This document shows positions 9,434 to 17,194 of a stretch of 64,000 nt of DNA, one piece after another (position 1 is the first letter of the stretch; every line of letters begins with the position of its first letter). The notes beneath the pieces were generated by a model. That model ran no database searches and was not told the DNA's origin. It saw only the letters and a program-made list of their open reading frames with translations. Location: positions 1,038,001 through 1,102,000 of the forward strand of contig NZ_CP013264.1 in NCBI RefSeq assembly GCF_001456115.1, read 5' to 3'. This DNA is from Sphingobium baderi (lineage in GTDB: Bacteria; Pseudomonadota; Alphaproteobacteria; Sphingomonadales; Sphingomonadaceae). The position numbers and the translations under genes were made by a program.

Positions 9434-10402
9434 ATGCCGCCACTCAAGGATTTCATGATCGATCGCCGGGACTTCTGCGTCGCCGGCGGCACTGCTGTGT
9501 TCGCGGGTCTGACCTGGCCGGTTGCAAGCCTCGGCGCATCTCACCCTGGCGCAAATCAAGGAGTTCATCCGATGAATTTTATTTCCGCAAATGACGGAGC
9601 CCAGATCTTCTACAAGGACTGGGGTCCTCGCGACGCGCAACCGCTCGTCTTCCATCATGGCTGGCCGCTCACCGCTGACGAGTGGGATAACCAGCTGCTG
9701 TTTTTTCTCTCGCAGGGCTATCGGGTCATTGCCCATGATCGCCGTGGCCACGGTCGCTCGACCCAGACCGACGGCGGCAACGAGATGGATACTTATGCCG
9801 CGGACGTTGCCGCACTGATCGTCGCGCTCGATCTCAAGGACGCCGTGCATATCGGCCATTCGACCGGCGGCGGCGAAGCGGCGCATTATGCTGCGCGCGC
9901 CACACCCGGTTCGCTCGCAAAGCTCATTCTCGTCGGCGCGGTGCCGCCGGTGATGGTCAGGAAGGAGAGCAATCCGGGCGGTCTACCGATCGAGGTGTTC
10001 GACGGATTCCGCAAGGCGCTCGCCGAGGACCGTTCCCAATTCTACCTCGATGTCGCCTCCGGGCCGTTCTACGGCTTCAACCGCGAGGGCGCGAAGATCA
10101 GCCAGGGGCTTATCCAGAACTGGTGGCGTCAGGGCATGGTGGGCAGCGCCAAGGCCCATTATGACTGCATCAAGGCGTTTTCGGAGACGGATTTCACCGA
10201 AGACCTGAAAGCGATCAAGGTGCCCACGCTCGTCATGCATGGCAAAGACGATCAGGTCGTGCCGTTTGCAGATTCCGCCCCCTTGTCCGTCAAGCTCCTC
10301 GCGAACGGTGTGCTCAAGGCCTATGACGGCTATCCACACGGCATGGCGGCAACCCACGCCGACGTGATCAATGCGGATATGCTGGCCTTCATTCGCAGCT
10401 GA
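9434..10402 (+). CDS. Alpha/beta hydrolase, non-heme chloroperoxidase/arylesterase-like, with Tat-like leader
   Basis: Serine hydrolase of the bacterial non-heme haloperoxidase/esterase group. The core shows the oxyanion region [14 protein letters not shown], the block HDRRGHGRS, the nucleophile elbow GHSTGG, the acid in [11 protein letters not shown] and the base in YPHGMAATH. The first 46 residues form a twin-arginine-type leader ([10 protein letters not shown] followed by a hydrophobic run), which typical members of about 275 residues lack. Two starts look usable: ATG 9434 after AGAGGAGCG and ATG 9572 after AAGGAG, the latter giving a leaderless 276-residue enzyme. The peroxidase label reflects family history; esterase activity is as likely. 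Confidence 0.85.
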   Translation: MPPLKDFMIDRRDFCVAGGTAVFAGLTWPVASLGASHPGANQGVHPMNFISANDGAQIFYKDWGPRDAQPLVFHHGWPLTADEWDNQLLFFLSQGYRVIAHDRRGHGRSTQTDGGNEMDTYAADVAALIVALDLKDAVHIGHSTGGGEAAHYAARATPGSLAKLILVGAVPPVMVRKESNPGGLPIEVFDGFRKALAEDRSQFYLDVASGPFYGFNREGAKISQGLIQNWWRQGMVGSAKAHYDCIKAFSETDFTEDLKAIKVPTLVMHGKDDQVVPFADSAPLSVKLLANGVLKAYDGYPHGMAATHADVINADMLAFIRS

Positions 10403-10410
10403 CGTCCGGC

Positions 10411-10440
10411 GCCGGGACGGACAAGCCCGTTCGTCCCGGC
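10411..10440 (+). terminator. Hairpin between the two hydrolase genes
   Basis: GCCGGGACG and CGTCCCGGC (10411-10419 and 10432-10440) make a perfect 9-bp stem 9 bases after the hydrolase stop. No T run follows, so it may be a processing or partial stop signal inside an operon rather than a full terminator. Confidence 0.5.
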
Positions 10441-10479
10441 AAGGCGCAACCGCCGCGACAGAAACGGAAGGAGAGCGAG

Positions 10480-11634
10480 ATGGGCATGGCTGGCGATGGT
10501 CACCGGCAAGACTCGTGGCGGGACATCTTCCCTTCAACCTCGCCGATCCCGGTGCGTGCGTCCGAACACGGATCTCGGGCGCAGTTGTCGATCGGCCCGG
10601 ACGGTGCGCGGCTGGAACGGCGCGGCTTCCTCCTGTCTGCGCTCGGCGGGGCGGCCTGTCTCGCAACGTCCGCGGCAACGGCGCGCGCCGAACCGGCGAG
10701 CGGGTACATACCGACGCCATCCTCCAGTTTCGGTCTGCTCAAGCGGGTGCGCACGAGCGTGCTCGACATTGCTTATGCCGAAGCAGGGCCAGCGGACGGC
10801 CGACCCGTCCTGCTGCTTCATGGCTGGCCCTACGACATTCACAGCTATGCCGACGCCGCGCCGTTGCTTGCAGCTGCGGGCTTCCGGGTGATCATTCCCT
10901 ATCTGCGCGGTTTCGGCCCGACCCGCTTCCTCTCCGAAGCTTCTCTTCGCAACGGCCAGCAGGCCGCGCTGGCAAGCGATGCGATCGAGCTCATCGAGGC
11001 GCTGGGTCTCGAACGTCCCATCGTCGGCGGCTGTGACTGGGGCGCCCGAACGGCGTGCATTCTCGCCGTCCTCTATCCCGCACAGGTCCGCGCGCTCGTC
11101 TCGGTGAGCGGCTATCTCATCGGCAGCCAGGCCGCGGGCGCAACACCGCTTGCGCCCGAAGCGGAGCGGAGCTGGTGGTATCAATATTATTTCGCGACGG
11201 AGCGCGGGCGCCAGGGATATGCGTTGCACACGCATGATTTCGCGCGGCTGATATGGAAAACCGCCTCTCCCCGCTGGACCTTCGACGAGCCGACGTTCCT
11301 GCGCTCGGCCGCCGCGCTCGACAATCCCGATCATGTTTCGATCACGATCCACAATTATCGCTGGCGACTGGGCCTGGCGGAGGGCGAGGCACGCTACGCC
11401 GCGATGGAAGAGCGGCTCGCATCCTTTCCTGCCGTGACGATCCCCGCCGTGACGTTGGAGGGGGATGCGAATGGCGCACCCCATCCGCGCGCCAGTGACT
11501 ATCGGGCGCGCTTCACCCCGGCCTATGAGCACCGGCTTGTTGAAGGCGGCATAGGCCATAACCTCCCGCAGGAAGCGCCGGACGCCTTTGCCCGCGCGAT
11601 CGTCGACGCCGACCGGATGGCGGGACGATCCTGA
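10480..11634 (+). CDS. Epoxide hydrolase-like alpha/beta hydrolase with Tat-like leader
   Basis: Alpha/beta-fold hydrolase of 384 residues. The core begins near residue 85: the oxyanion motif LLHGWP, the block YLRGFGPT, then GGCDWGAR, in which Asp takes the nucleophile position, as in epoxide hydrolases and haloalkane dehalogenases. The likely base is in GIGHNLPQE close to the C terminus. The N terminus holds about 45 polar residues and then ERRGFLLSALGG with a hydrophobic run ending in ATARA, a twin-arginine-type export signal in an unusual internal position. ATG 10480 follows a strong GGAAGGAGAG. The gene follows the other leader-bearing hydrolase at 9434 and may be co-transcribed with it. 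The substrate is unknown. Confidence 0.85.
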   Translation: MGMAGDGHRQDSWRDIFPSTSPIPVRASEHGSRAQLSIGPDGARLERRGFLLSALGGAACLATSAATARAEPASGYIPTPSSSFGLLKRVRTSVLDIAYAEAGPADGRPVLLLHGWPYDIHSYADAAPLLAAAGFRVIIPYLRGFGPTRFLSEASLRNGQQAALASDAIELIEALGLERPIVGGCDWGARTACILAVLYPAQVRALVSVSGYLIGSQAAGATPLAPEAERSWWYQYYFATERGRQGYALHTHDFARLIWKTASPRWTFDEPTFLRSAAALDNPDHVSITIHNYRWRLGLAEGEARYAAMEERLASFPAVTIPAVTLEGDANGAPHPRASDYRARFTPAYEHRLVEGGIGHNLPQEAPDAFARAIVDADRMAGRS

Positions 11635-11664
11635 GGATGCGCGGGCACGGGGCGACCGGACGGC

Positions 11665-12636
11665 TCACGGGACATCGCAGCCGGTCAGCCGGACGCTCTC
11701 GGTCCAGAGCGCTTCCGCCATCGCACGATCGATGGCGAACGGGCGTACGCCGGGCCCACCGAGCTGACCGTCCGGAACGACAGCCGCAATGTCGCAATCC
11801 TCGCAATAGACCCCGCCGATGCCGTCCAGGGCGGGCGACGTGGCGCACCATATCGTCGTCGCGGCGCCTTGCTGCGGGCTTTTGAGATCGCGGCCGGGAT
11901 CGACAATGGCGGAGCCGTCTGCATCCACGGCTCCGAACTGCGCGATCTCCTCGCGTGTGAGATGCCGCGCGAGCGGGCCGAGGATGGAGCCGGGATGGAC
12001 CGAGAAAGCCCGAACATCATGCGCAGCACCCCGCGCATCGAGCGCGACGGAGAAGAGGACATTGGCCGTTTTCGCCTGACCATAAGCAAGCCATTTGTCA
12101 TAGACGCGGCGCCTGAAATCGAGGTCGGACAGGTCGAGCCCACCGAGTTGATGTGCACGCGAAGAGAGAACGACAACCCGTGCGCCTGCCGCCCGCAGCA
12201 GTGCTGGCCACAGCGCCGCCGTCAGCCGGAAATGGCCGAGATGGTTCGTGGCGAACTGACCCTCATGACCCTCCGCGTCGCGAAACAGCGGGCTTGCCAT
12301 CACGCCGGCACTGAGAATCAGCAGATCGAGCGATGGCGTACTGTCTATGACATGCGCGGCGAGCCCGGCGATCGATGCGGAATCGAGCAGGTCCATCGGC
12401 AACAGCTCGACATTCTCGAGACCGGAAAGAGTCTCGCACGCCGCATGCGGTTCGCGTGCAGGCACGACCACGCGCGCGCCTCTGGAGGAGAGGAGCCTGA
12501 CCGTTTCCCGGCCGAGATTGGAGGCGCCGCCGGTCACGACGGCGGTCTTTCCCGAAAGGTCTAGGCCATTGGCGACCTCTTCAGCGGTGGTGAAAGGTCC
12601 GAGGCCAGTCTCGAGCGGCTGCTGAAAAGAGGGCAT
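11665..12636 (-). CDS. Short-chain dehydrogenase/reductase (retinol dehydrogenase-like)
   Basis: NAD(P)-dependent oxidoreductase with a Rossmann fold, 323 residues. The cofactor motif is TGGASNLGRE near residue 40, followed by NHLGHF, the serine block SSRAHQ and the catalytic YGQAK. Size and the extended C-terminal part resemble light-dependent-reductase/retinol dehydrogenase-like SDRs rather than FabG. I use the internal ATG at 12636 because AGGAGA precedes it; upstream in-frame sequence has no protein-like pattern. The gene converges on the epoxide hydrolase-like gene with a 30-base gap. It lies downstream of, and on the same strand as, the flavoprotein gene, separated by 169 bases. The substrate is unknown. 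Confidence 0.88.
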   Translation of the reverse strand: MPSFQQPLETGLGPFTTAEEVANGLDLSGKTAVVTGGASNLGRETVRLLSSRGARVVVPAREPHAACETLSGLENVELLPMDLLDSASIAGLAAHVIDSTPSLDLLILSAGVMASPLFRDAEGHEGQFATNHLGHFRLTAALWPALLRAAGARVVVLSSRAHQLGGLDLSDLDFRRRVYDKWLAYGQAKTANVLFSVALDARGAAHDVRAFSVHPGSILGPLARHLTREEIAQFGAVDADGSAIVDPGRDLKSPQQGAATTIWCATSPALDGIGGVYCEDCDIAAVVPDGQLGGPGVRPFAIDRAMAEALWTESVRLTGCDVP

Positions 12637-12805
12637 GCACAATCTCCTGTTCAATAGTAACTCGCCTAAGACCGCTGGCTGCGACCCCGTGATCCGCAGA
12701 ACAACCCTGGTTCGATCCGGAAAAGACGCAAACTCGCATGAGGCTCGAGCTTGGATGCATGGCAGCGCACCGGTCGGACGCTTCCATCCGACCGGCCGCG
12801 CGTCC

Positions 12806-14020
12806 TCAGAAGTCGATCGTCCGAGCCTCAAGGGCATTCTGGAACGCAGTTTGCCGATCTGCCGCCGGCGGGTAGATCCACACCGCGTTGACATCCATCT
12901 TGACCTTCTTCGCGTCGGCGCCGGTCAGCTCGACGGTGCGGGGGGACCAGCCGCGCGTGAAGATGGCCGTGTCGGGGCCGAGATCGAGACACACGACATA
13001 GGCGGGCTGATCATAGGGTAGCGTGGGTTCACCGAGCAGGTCGGCCGCGGCATTATGGCCGGCGAACGAGCCGAGGCGTCGCGCGTGCTGGCACGACATG
13101 AGCGAGAAATTGCCTTTGTCGTCGGTCGCCGCCTTCGCGGTATCACCCGTGGCGAAAATACGCGGACAGCCGGGCACGCGCAGGTCGGGCTCGACGAGAA
13201 TTCGCCCGAGATTGTCGCGATCGGCCGGCAACTGGGCGGTCAGCGGCGAGGCGCGCATGCCCGCCGACCAGATCACGGTCCCCGTTTCGATCCGTTCGCC
13301 ATTTTCGAGCGTGACGCTGCCGTCATCGAGCCGGGCAATCCCCGAGCCGAGCATCGTCTCGATGCCCAGGTCGCGCAGCCGCGCCTCGATATAGGGGCGA
13401 GATTCTGCTCCCATGTCCGGGGCGACGACCGACCCCCTCTCGACGATGACGACGCGGACCGCCTCGCCCAGCCCGAGAATCTCCCGCAGCCGGGCCGGCA
13501 TTTCGGTCGCCACCTCTATGCCGGTGAAGCCGCCGCCGCCGACCACGACCGTGTTGCGCGCTGCCGAAGCGGACTTTCCTGCAAGCCCGTGCAGATGCTC
13601 GTCGAGCTTTACCGCGCCGGCCCGATCCGTGACGCTGTGCCCGAATTCCGAAAGCCCCGGAATGGGCGGCTGGAAGCCGTGGCTTCCCGCCGCGACGATC
13701 AGCCGATCGTAGAACAGCCTGGCGGGCATCCCGTCCGCCCCGGTCACCGTCACCATGCCGCGTTCCACATCGAGCGTGTCGACCCAGCCTTCATGGAAGC
13801 CGATGTCCGTGGCCGCGAACAGCTCGTCCAGCGGCGCCACCATCGTCCCGGGCTCCGGTTCGTAGAGGCGCGGCCGGACGATCAGGGCCGGTTCGGGCGC
13901 AATGACGGTGATCTTCAGATCTTCGGGCGACACGCCCTTTTCATCGCGGAGGCGCGCTGCTGAAAGCGCGGCCATGAGGCCGGCAAATCCGGCTCCTATA
14001 ATAACGATATGCTGTGTCAT
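12806..14020 (-). CDS. NADH dehydrogenase-like FAD/NAD(P) oxidoreductase (NDH-2 type)
   Basis: Flavoprotein of 404 residues related to type II NADH:quinone oxidoreductases and sulfide:quinone reductases. It starts with the FAD Rossmann motif IVIIGAGFAGLMAA, has a second dinucleotide-binding motif VVVGGGGFTGIEVA near mid-protein, and an FAD-contacting FATGDTA segment. ATG 14020 is preceded by GAGGAG. The C terminus has no obvious membrane helix; NDH-2 enzymes attach by amphipathic helices, so membrane association is possible. I cannot separate NDH-2 from a soluble ferredoxin or disulfide reductase role by eye. An unusual repeat cluster lies 139-175 bases upstream. Confidence 0.87.
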   Translation of the reverse strand: MTQHIVIIGAGFAGLMAALSAARLRDEKGVSPEDLKITVIAPEPALIVRPRLYEPEPGTMVAPLDELFAATDIGFHEGWVDTLDVERGMVTVTGADGMPARLFYDRLIVAAGSHGFQPPIPGLSEFGHSVTDRAGAVKLDEHLHGLAGKSASAARNTVVVGGGGFTGIEVATEMPARLREILGLGEAVRVVIVERGSVVAPDMGAESRPYIEARLRDLGIETMLGSGIARLDDGSVTLENGERIETGTVIWSAGMRASPLTAQLPADRDNLGRILVEPDLRVPGCPRIFATGDTAKAATDDKGNFSLMSCQHARRLGSFAGHNAAADLLGEPTLPYDQPAYVVCLDLGPDTAIFTRGWSPRTVELTGADAKKVKMDVNAVWIYPPAADRQTAFQNALEARTIDF

Positions 14021-14158
14021 GCGATTATCTCCTCGGTGAGCGGCGTTTGAGAGTGCCGTGCCCCGCGGGGCCGCTTCTGCCGGGCCTGGAGGCAGGATCG
14101 AGGATCGCGAACGGCGCGCGCCGCCGCTACCGTGCGGGAGGCTAGCCGTGATATGCCA

Positions 14159-14195
14159 ATCGCTATGCATCGCTATGCCTTGGAATAGCGATGCA
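14159..14195. promoter_or_regulatory. Tandem plus inverted repeat, putative operator of the NDH-2-like gene
   Basis: ATCGCTATGC occurs twice in tandem (14159-14168 and 14169-14178). TGCATCGCTAT (14166-14176) is then matched by a perfect inverted copy ATAGCGATGCA at 14185-14195 across an 8-base loop. The cluster sits upstream of the minus-strand flavoprotein gene and downstream of the small gene pair. Three half-sites in 37 bases look like a binding site for a dimeric or oligomeric regulator; a terminator for the small genes is the alternative, but no T run is present. Confidence 0.5.
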
Positions 14196-14259
14196 CGGGG
14201 CGAGGCGAGAGAGGGGGCCGCCGGATGGGAGCCGCGCCACCGCCGGCCCCGGACAGCGT

Positions 14260-14424
14260 TCAGGAGCCCGGCCGATCCTCATTGTCCGGCATGTCGCGGG
14301 GCCAGAATCGCTGGTGCAGCGTCATCAGGCTGGCGGCCAGAAGATCGCGTTCGAGGGGTGAAAGCCGCATGGCGATGGTCGCGATCATGATCACGCTGTC
14401 CAGCGCGATACGCCGGGCGTTCAC
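14260..14424 (-). CDS. Very small hypothetical protein, 54 aa, translationally coupled
   Basis: This frame starts at GTG 14424, which overlaps the stop of the 70-codon gene upstream (GTGA). The protein starts with a short hydrophobic patch (IALDSVIMIATIAMRL), followed by LERDLLAASLMTLHQRFW and an acidic tail. I know no family for it. The evidence is the exact stop/start overlap and a sensible amphipathic composition. A longer frame with an upstream start at 14583 also covers this stretch, but its extra residues are Arg/Gly-rich antisense-like text. Confidence 0.4.
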   Translation of the reverse strand: MNARRIALDSVIMIATIAMRLSPLERDLLAASLMTLHQRFWPRDMPDNEDRPGS

Positions 14425-14633
14425 CTGTCGTGGCGCCTGCGCGCGGCGTCCCTGTGGCTGGTGGCGGCCGTCAGCGGCGTCAGGGCGATGAAGGCGACGC
14501 ATCCCAGCACCAAGGACAGCGGCACATCGCCGAACGAGGCAAAGATGCCCCCGCCCGCGGCGATGGCGGCCACCGTCGGGCACAAGAGAGCGGACGCCTG
14601 GCTCCAGGCCGTGGATTGATGCTTGGGTTTCAT
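14421..14633 (-). CDS. Small hypothetical membrane protein, 70 aa
   Basis: ATG 14633 has GAGGGA nine bases upstream. The 70-residue product has two hydrophobic stretches (residues about 14-33 and 38-57) separated by a short FGDVPLS turn, so it probably forms a two-helix inner-membrane hairpin, then a basic tail (SHRDAARRRHDR). I do not recognise a family. It overlaps the 54-codon gene by four bases, making a two-gene micro-operon upstream of the flavoprotein gene. Confidence 0.5.
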   Translation of the reverse strand: MKPKHQSTAWSQASALLCPTVAAIAAGGGIFASFGDVPLSLVLGCVAFIALTPLTAATSHRDAARRRHDR

Positions 14634-14968
14634 AGGATATCCCTCAGTGAGCTGAGGGCAAAGTGGCGCGTCGGGCCCGGCCCGGCCATTCTGCCAAGGA
14701 TCCGGATCACCTGTGCGAACATATGCAGTCGGCGGGCCTCAGGGTTGCGTGACCATGGGGCTTCGCGAGGAACCCCCAAGACTGAAGCGCATGTCGGGGC
14801 GCCGGGCATGCGGTTCGTCAGCCGGCCGCTATGCCGAAGATCATGTCCGGCATGGCGAAGCGCTGGTGCGTCTCTGTCGATCGTACAATCCCGGCAAGTG
14901 GCCCCAGGCCCGACACTCCGCCCGGCACGCGCAGCTGTTGCCGTGATCCGATGACTTTGGAGATTGTA
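14634..14968. other. Divergent intergenic region without a gene
   Basis: This stretch separates the small membrane gene (minus) from the outer-membrane barrel gene (plus) and should hold both promoters. ATGCCG and CGGCAT (14830-14852) form a short dyad. Frames entering from upstream of the barrel gene (start 14831) lack protein character before the signal peptide. I see no RNA gene. Confidence 0.4.
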
Positions 14969-15568
14969 ATGAAAACCCGTCTTATCATTGCCGCTGCCCT
15001 GGCTGGCTGGTCGGTCCATGCATCCGCGCAGGATTTCAACGGACCATCTGTCGGCGTCCAGGCGGGGTGGAACAGGACCGATGTGCGCCTTCCGGCAGGC
15101 GGCAAGGAGCTCCCCGGCGTCGACCAGTCGAAGGATGCGTTCGTCGGCGGGGCGTTCCTGGCCTATGATTATGAAGTGGCGCCGCGCATCGTCCTGGGTG
15201 CGCAGGCCGAATTCAACGTCGCTGCTTCCGATGATTTTGGAGTGGCAGGCAGTGCAGGCGCGCTCCGGGTCGATCCCCGATATGCGTTCGATCTGACTGC
15301 GCGCGCTGGCTATCTCGTGACCCCGAAGACTCTGATCTATGTTCGGGGCGGCTATAGCAACACCCGCGTTCGCACGACGACCTCAACCAACTCGACACGG
15401 ATATCATCGTCCGACAATCGGGACGGATGGATGGTCGGCGGCGGCGCGGAAAGGATGATCACCGATCATGTTTCCGCGCGCCTCGAATACCGATATGCCG
15501 ACCTTGGTGAAGGCTCGAACAAATTCGACCGCCATCAGGTTCTTGTTGGCGCTGCCTACCGCTTTTGA
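14969..15568 (+). CDS. Small outer-membrane beta-barrel protein (Ail/opacity-like porin family)
   Basis: Predicted 8-stranded outer-membrane barrel, 199 residues. ATG 14969 begins a clear signal peptide (MKTRLIIAAALAGWSVHASA) cleaved before QDFNG. Alternating strands follow: PSVGVQAGWNRTDVRL, FLAYDYEVAPRIVLGAQAEF, AFDLTARAGYLVT, TLIYVRGGYSNTRV and the closing HQVLVGAAYRF with a terminal Phe, as required by the Bam machinery. The first 46 codons of a longer frame are non-coding in character. Such proteins give surface adhesion or envelope stability, but no specific role can be assigned. A hairpin follows the stop. Confidence 0.88.
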   Translation: MKTRLIIAAALAGWSVHASAQDFNGPSVGVQAGWNRTDVRLPAGGKELPGVDQSKDAFVGGAFLAYDYEVAPRIVLGAQAEFNVAASDDFGVAGSAGALRVDPRYAFDLTARAGYLVTPKTLIYVRGGYSNTRVRTTTSTNSTRISSSDNRDGWMVGGGAERMITDHVSARLEYRYADLGEGSNKFDRHQVLVGAAYRF

Positions 15569-15577
15569 CCATCGCCC

Positions 15578-15621
15578 GGAGCGCGGTGAGATCCCATTAA
15601 GGATGGAGGGTCCCGCGCTCC
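15578..15621 (+). terminator. Hairpin downstream of the barrel gene
   Basis: GGAGCGCGG (15578-15586) pairs perfectly with CCGCGCTCC (15613-15621), with a smaller ATCC/GGAT stem inside the loop. It starts 10 bases after the stop codon. There is no T run after it, so efficiency is uncertain. Confidence 0.45.
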
Positions 15622-16032
15622 AGTGCATGATCGCGCGTCGGGCGAAGTATTCTCGTTGTTCGGCAACGAGCGCCCGGCTCTGGCATCGAAGGCGAGGGAT
15701 ACTGCGGACATGGGCGGAAAGGCCTTGAAACCCCGCTTTCTAGTTGCCGCTGTGTCGTAGCATCGATTAAGCAGCATCTTGCGGTGGGCCGCCGCTGAGT
15801 GAGCGCGACCCTGCCCGGAACCAGCCCTGAATGGGTTGCGCATAGCCTGCTTGGGCTAGGCACCAGACCCATTACAATCTTGCAAAACTGCGAGTATCGA
15901 CGTGGCCGTCAGCACTGACATGCTGAGGCGAGCCTCGCCGCTTAATTTTGGGCGAAGAACCGGCTGCACGGGAACTGGCGGGATGGCCAAAGACACCCGT
16001 GATAAAAGATGGGGCTTCGATCGGCAGTGTTT

Positions 16033-16067
16033 ACCGGTGTGCCGGTTGGCCAAGCCGGCACACCGGT
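16033..16067. repeat. 13-bp perfect inverted repeat near the ParB genes
   Basis: ACCGGTGTGCCGG (16033-16045) is matched exactly by CCGGCACACCGGT (16055-16067) across the 9-base TTGGCCAAG, which is itself nearly self-complementary. It lies 170 bases past the stop of the second ParB-like gene. It may be a terminator for that operon, a centromere-like ParB target or a recombination site; the sequence alone does not decide. Confidence 0.55.
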
Positions 16068-16237
16068 CCAAGACGCGGAAGCCGTAATGCTTCCGCACGC
16101 AGCTGGACCTGATAGCGGCCAGCCTAGTGGGCTCCGTGCGGGTTCGCCGCCATCCCCACCGCCATGCTCGATCCGCCCCACTGTGCGGCGTCTCCCATGG
16201 TCCCCGCGCTTATCGGGTCCGGGTCCCCATCAACTCG

Positions 16238-17194
16238 TCAGGCCGGTTCGGATGCTCCAGCGAGGGTATCGATTTCGGCTACCCGCTGGAACTCAGCGAG
16301 ATATTCCTGTCGATGATGCGACAGCCAGCGAACGATGGCAGCGTTGCCAAGCAGCTTCGCGAGATATCCGCGGGCAAGCGTCAGATGCAGATTGTCGATA
16401 CCGTAGCTGTCTTCGACCGACTTTATGCGGGTTTGCAGAACCGCCAGTTCCCGTTCCATGCGGGCTATCTGCTGCCGGTTGGGATTTGGCGTGGCGCCGT
16501 TCTTTCTCGGAGGTGGTTTGGCTAACTGGTCTTCTGGTGTTGCAGCGAGCACAGCCCGGGCGAACATGACCGTGAAATTATTCTGTCCGATCATCAGATC
16601 GGCAGCCTCTATCTGCCGCAGTGTGGACATGCGCCGCAGCACGTCGAACACCTTCATGGAGCAATTGGTGTCCTTCAAGGTTTCCACGACTTCGCTGCAA
16701 ATGCCGTCGAGCAGTCGAAACTTTTTGCGAACCGATTGGACCTCGATCCCCAATGCCTCAGCTATCCTTTCCTGAGGCACGCCGCGCTCCATCGCGCGGG
16801 CGATCATCCGATGCTCCTGAACGGGCGGCAGGCGGTTGATCCGCTTGTTGTAGGTATAGGTTTCCTCGTCTCGCCCGATCAGACATTCGACCGTGGGAAC
16901 GCCGAGTTCCTTGAGCACCTCGATACGCAAATGGCCGTCGAGAAGAAAATAGCTTCCGGAGTTCTGCGGATCGGGGATGACCACCGGAGCTTCCACCAGG
17001 CCGACCGCTTTTATAGAGCTGACGATCTGCGCATACTTCCTGCTTTGATGAACCCCTTCGCGGAGCTTTTTGAGCGGCACGATGGCTTCGATGGGGACCG
17101 TCACGCATTCCCGGTCGAATGCAAGCGCCACTCGCCCGTTGGCAACGGCGGCACCGTCTCCTTCGGTGCGCGTGGGCCAGTCACTCATCGACAT
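16238..17194 (-). CDS. ParB/RepB-type partition protein (second of pair)
   Basis: ParB-superfamily protein of about 318 residues. The N-terminal nuclease/CTPase-like domain shows FDRECVTVPIEAIVP, then YFLLDGHLRIEVLKELG in place of the usual GERR block, and a central helix-turn-helix (VPQERIAEALGIEVQSVRKK). The C-terminal part contains a coiled-coil-like ARMERELAVLQTRI segment. It is usually named RepB after plasmid partition proteins. Two in-frame starts are possible at 17194 and 17188; either overlaps the stop of the upstream ParB gene. No ParA or replication gene is nearby, so a role in a mobile element rather than in plasmid segregation is likely. Confidence 0.82.
   Translation of the reverse strand: MSMSDWPTRTEGDGAAVANGRVALAFDRECVTVPIEAIVPLKKLREGVHQSRKYAQIVSSIKAVGLVEAPVVIPDPQNSGSYFLLDGHLRIEVLKELGVPTVECLIGRDEETYTYNKRINRLPPVQEHRMIARAMERGVPQERIAEALGIEVQSVRKKFRLLDGICSEVVETLKDTNCSMKVFDVLRRMSTLRQIEAADLMIGQNNFTVMFARAVLAATPEDQLAKPPPRKNGATPNPNRQQIARMERELAVLQTRIKSVEDSYGIDNLHLTLARGYLAKLLGNAAIVRWLSHHRQEYLAEFQRVAEIDTLAGASEPA

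Larger units (their letters stand above)
15569..16237. other. Gene-poor 670-base stretch with several hairpins
   Basis: No reading frame here looks like a gene; the frames at 15902-16087 (plus) and 15856-16098 (minus) are short and lack protein pattern. The stretch is rich in dyads: the post-barrel hairpin, CTCGTTG/CAACGAG at 15652-15670 with a TTCGG loop, and the long repeat at 16033-16067. It is the left boundary of the ParB/recombinase module and could contain a partition or attachment site. Confidence 0.4.

Noticed and set aside
15640-15700. Possible tRNA or small RNA around CTCGTTG/CAACGAG
   Set aside because: A single 7-bp hairpin without the remaining tRNA arms or a clear promoter.
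16009-16569. 186-codon plus-strand frame over the end of the second ParB gene
   Set aside because: It is antisense to a well-supported ParB-like protein and has no recognisable pattern.
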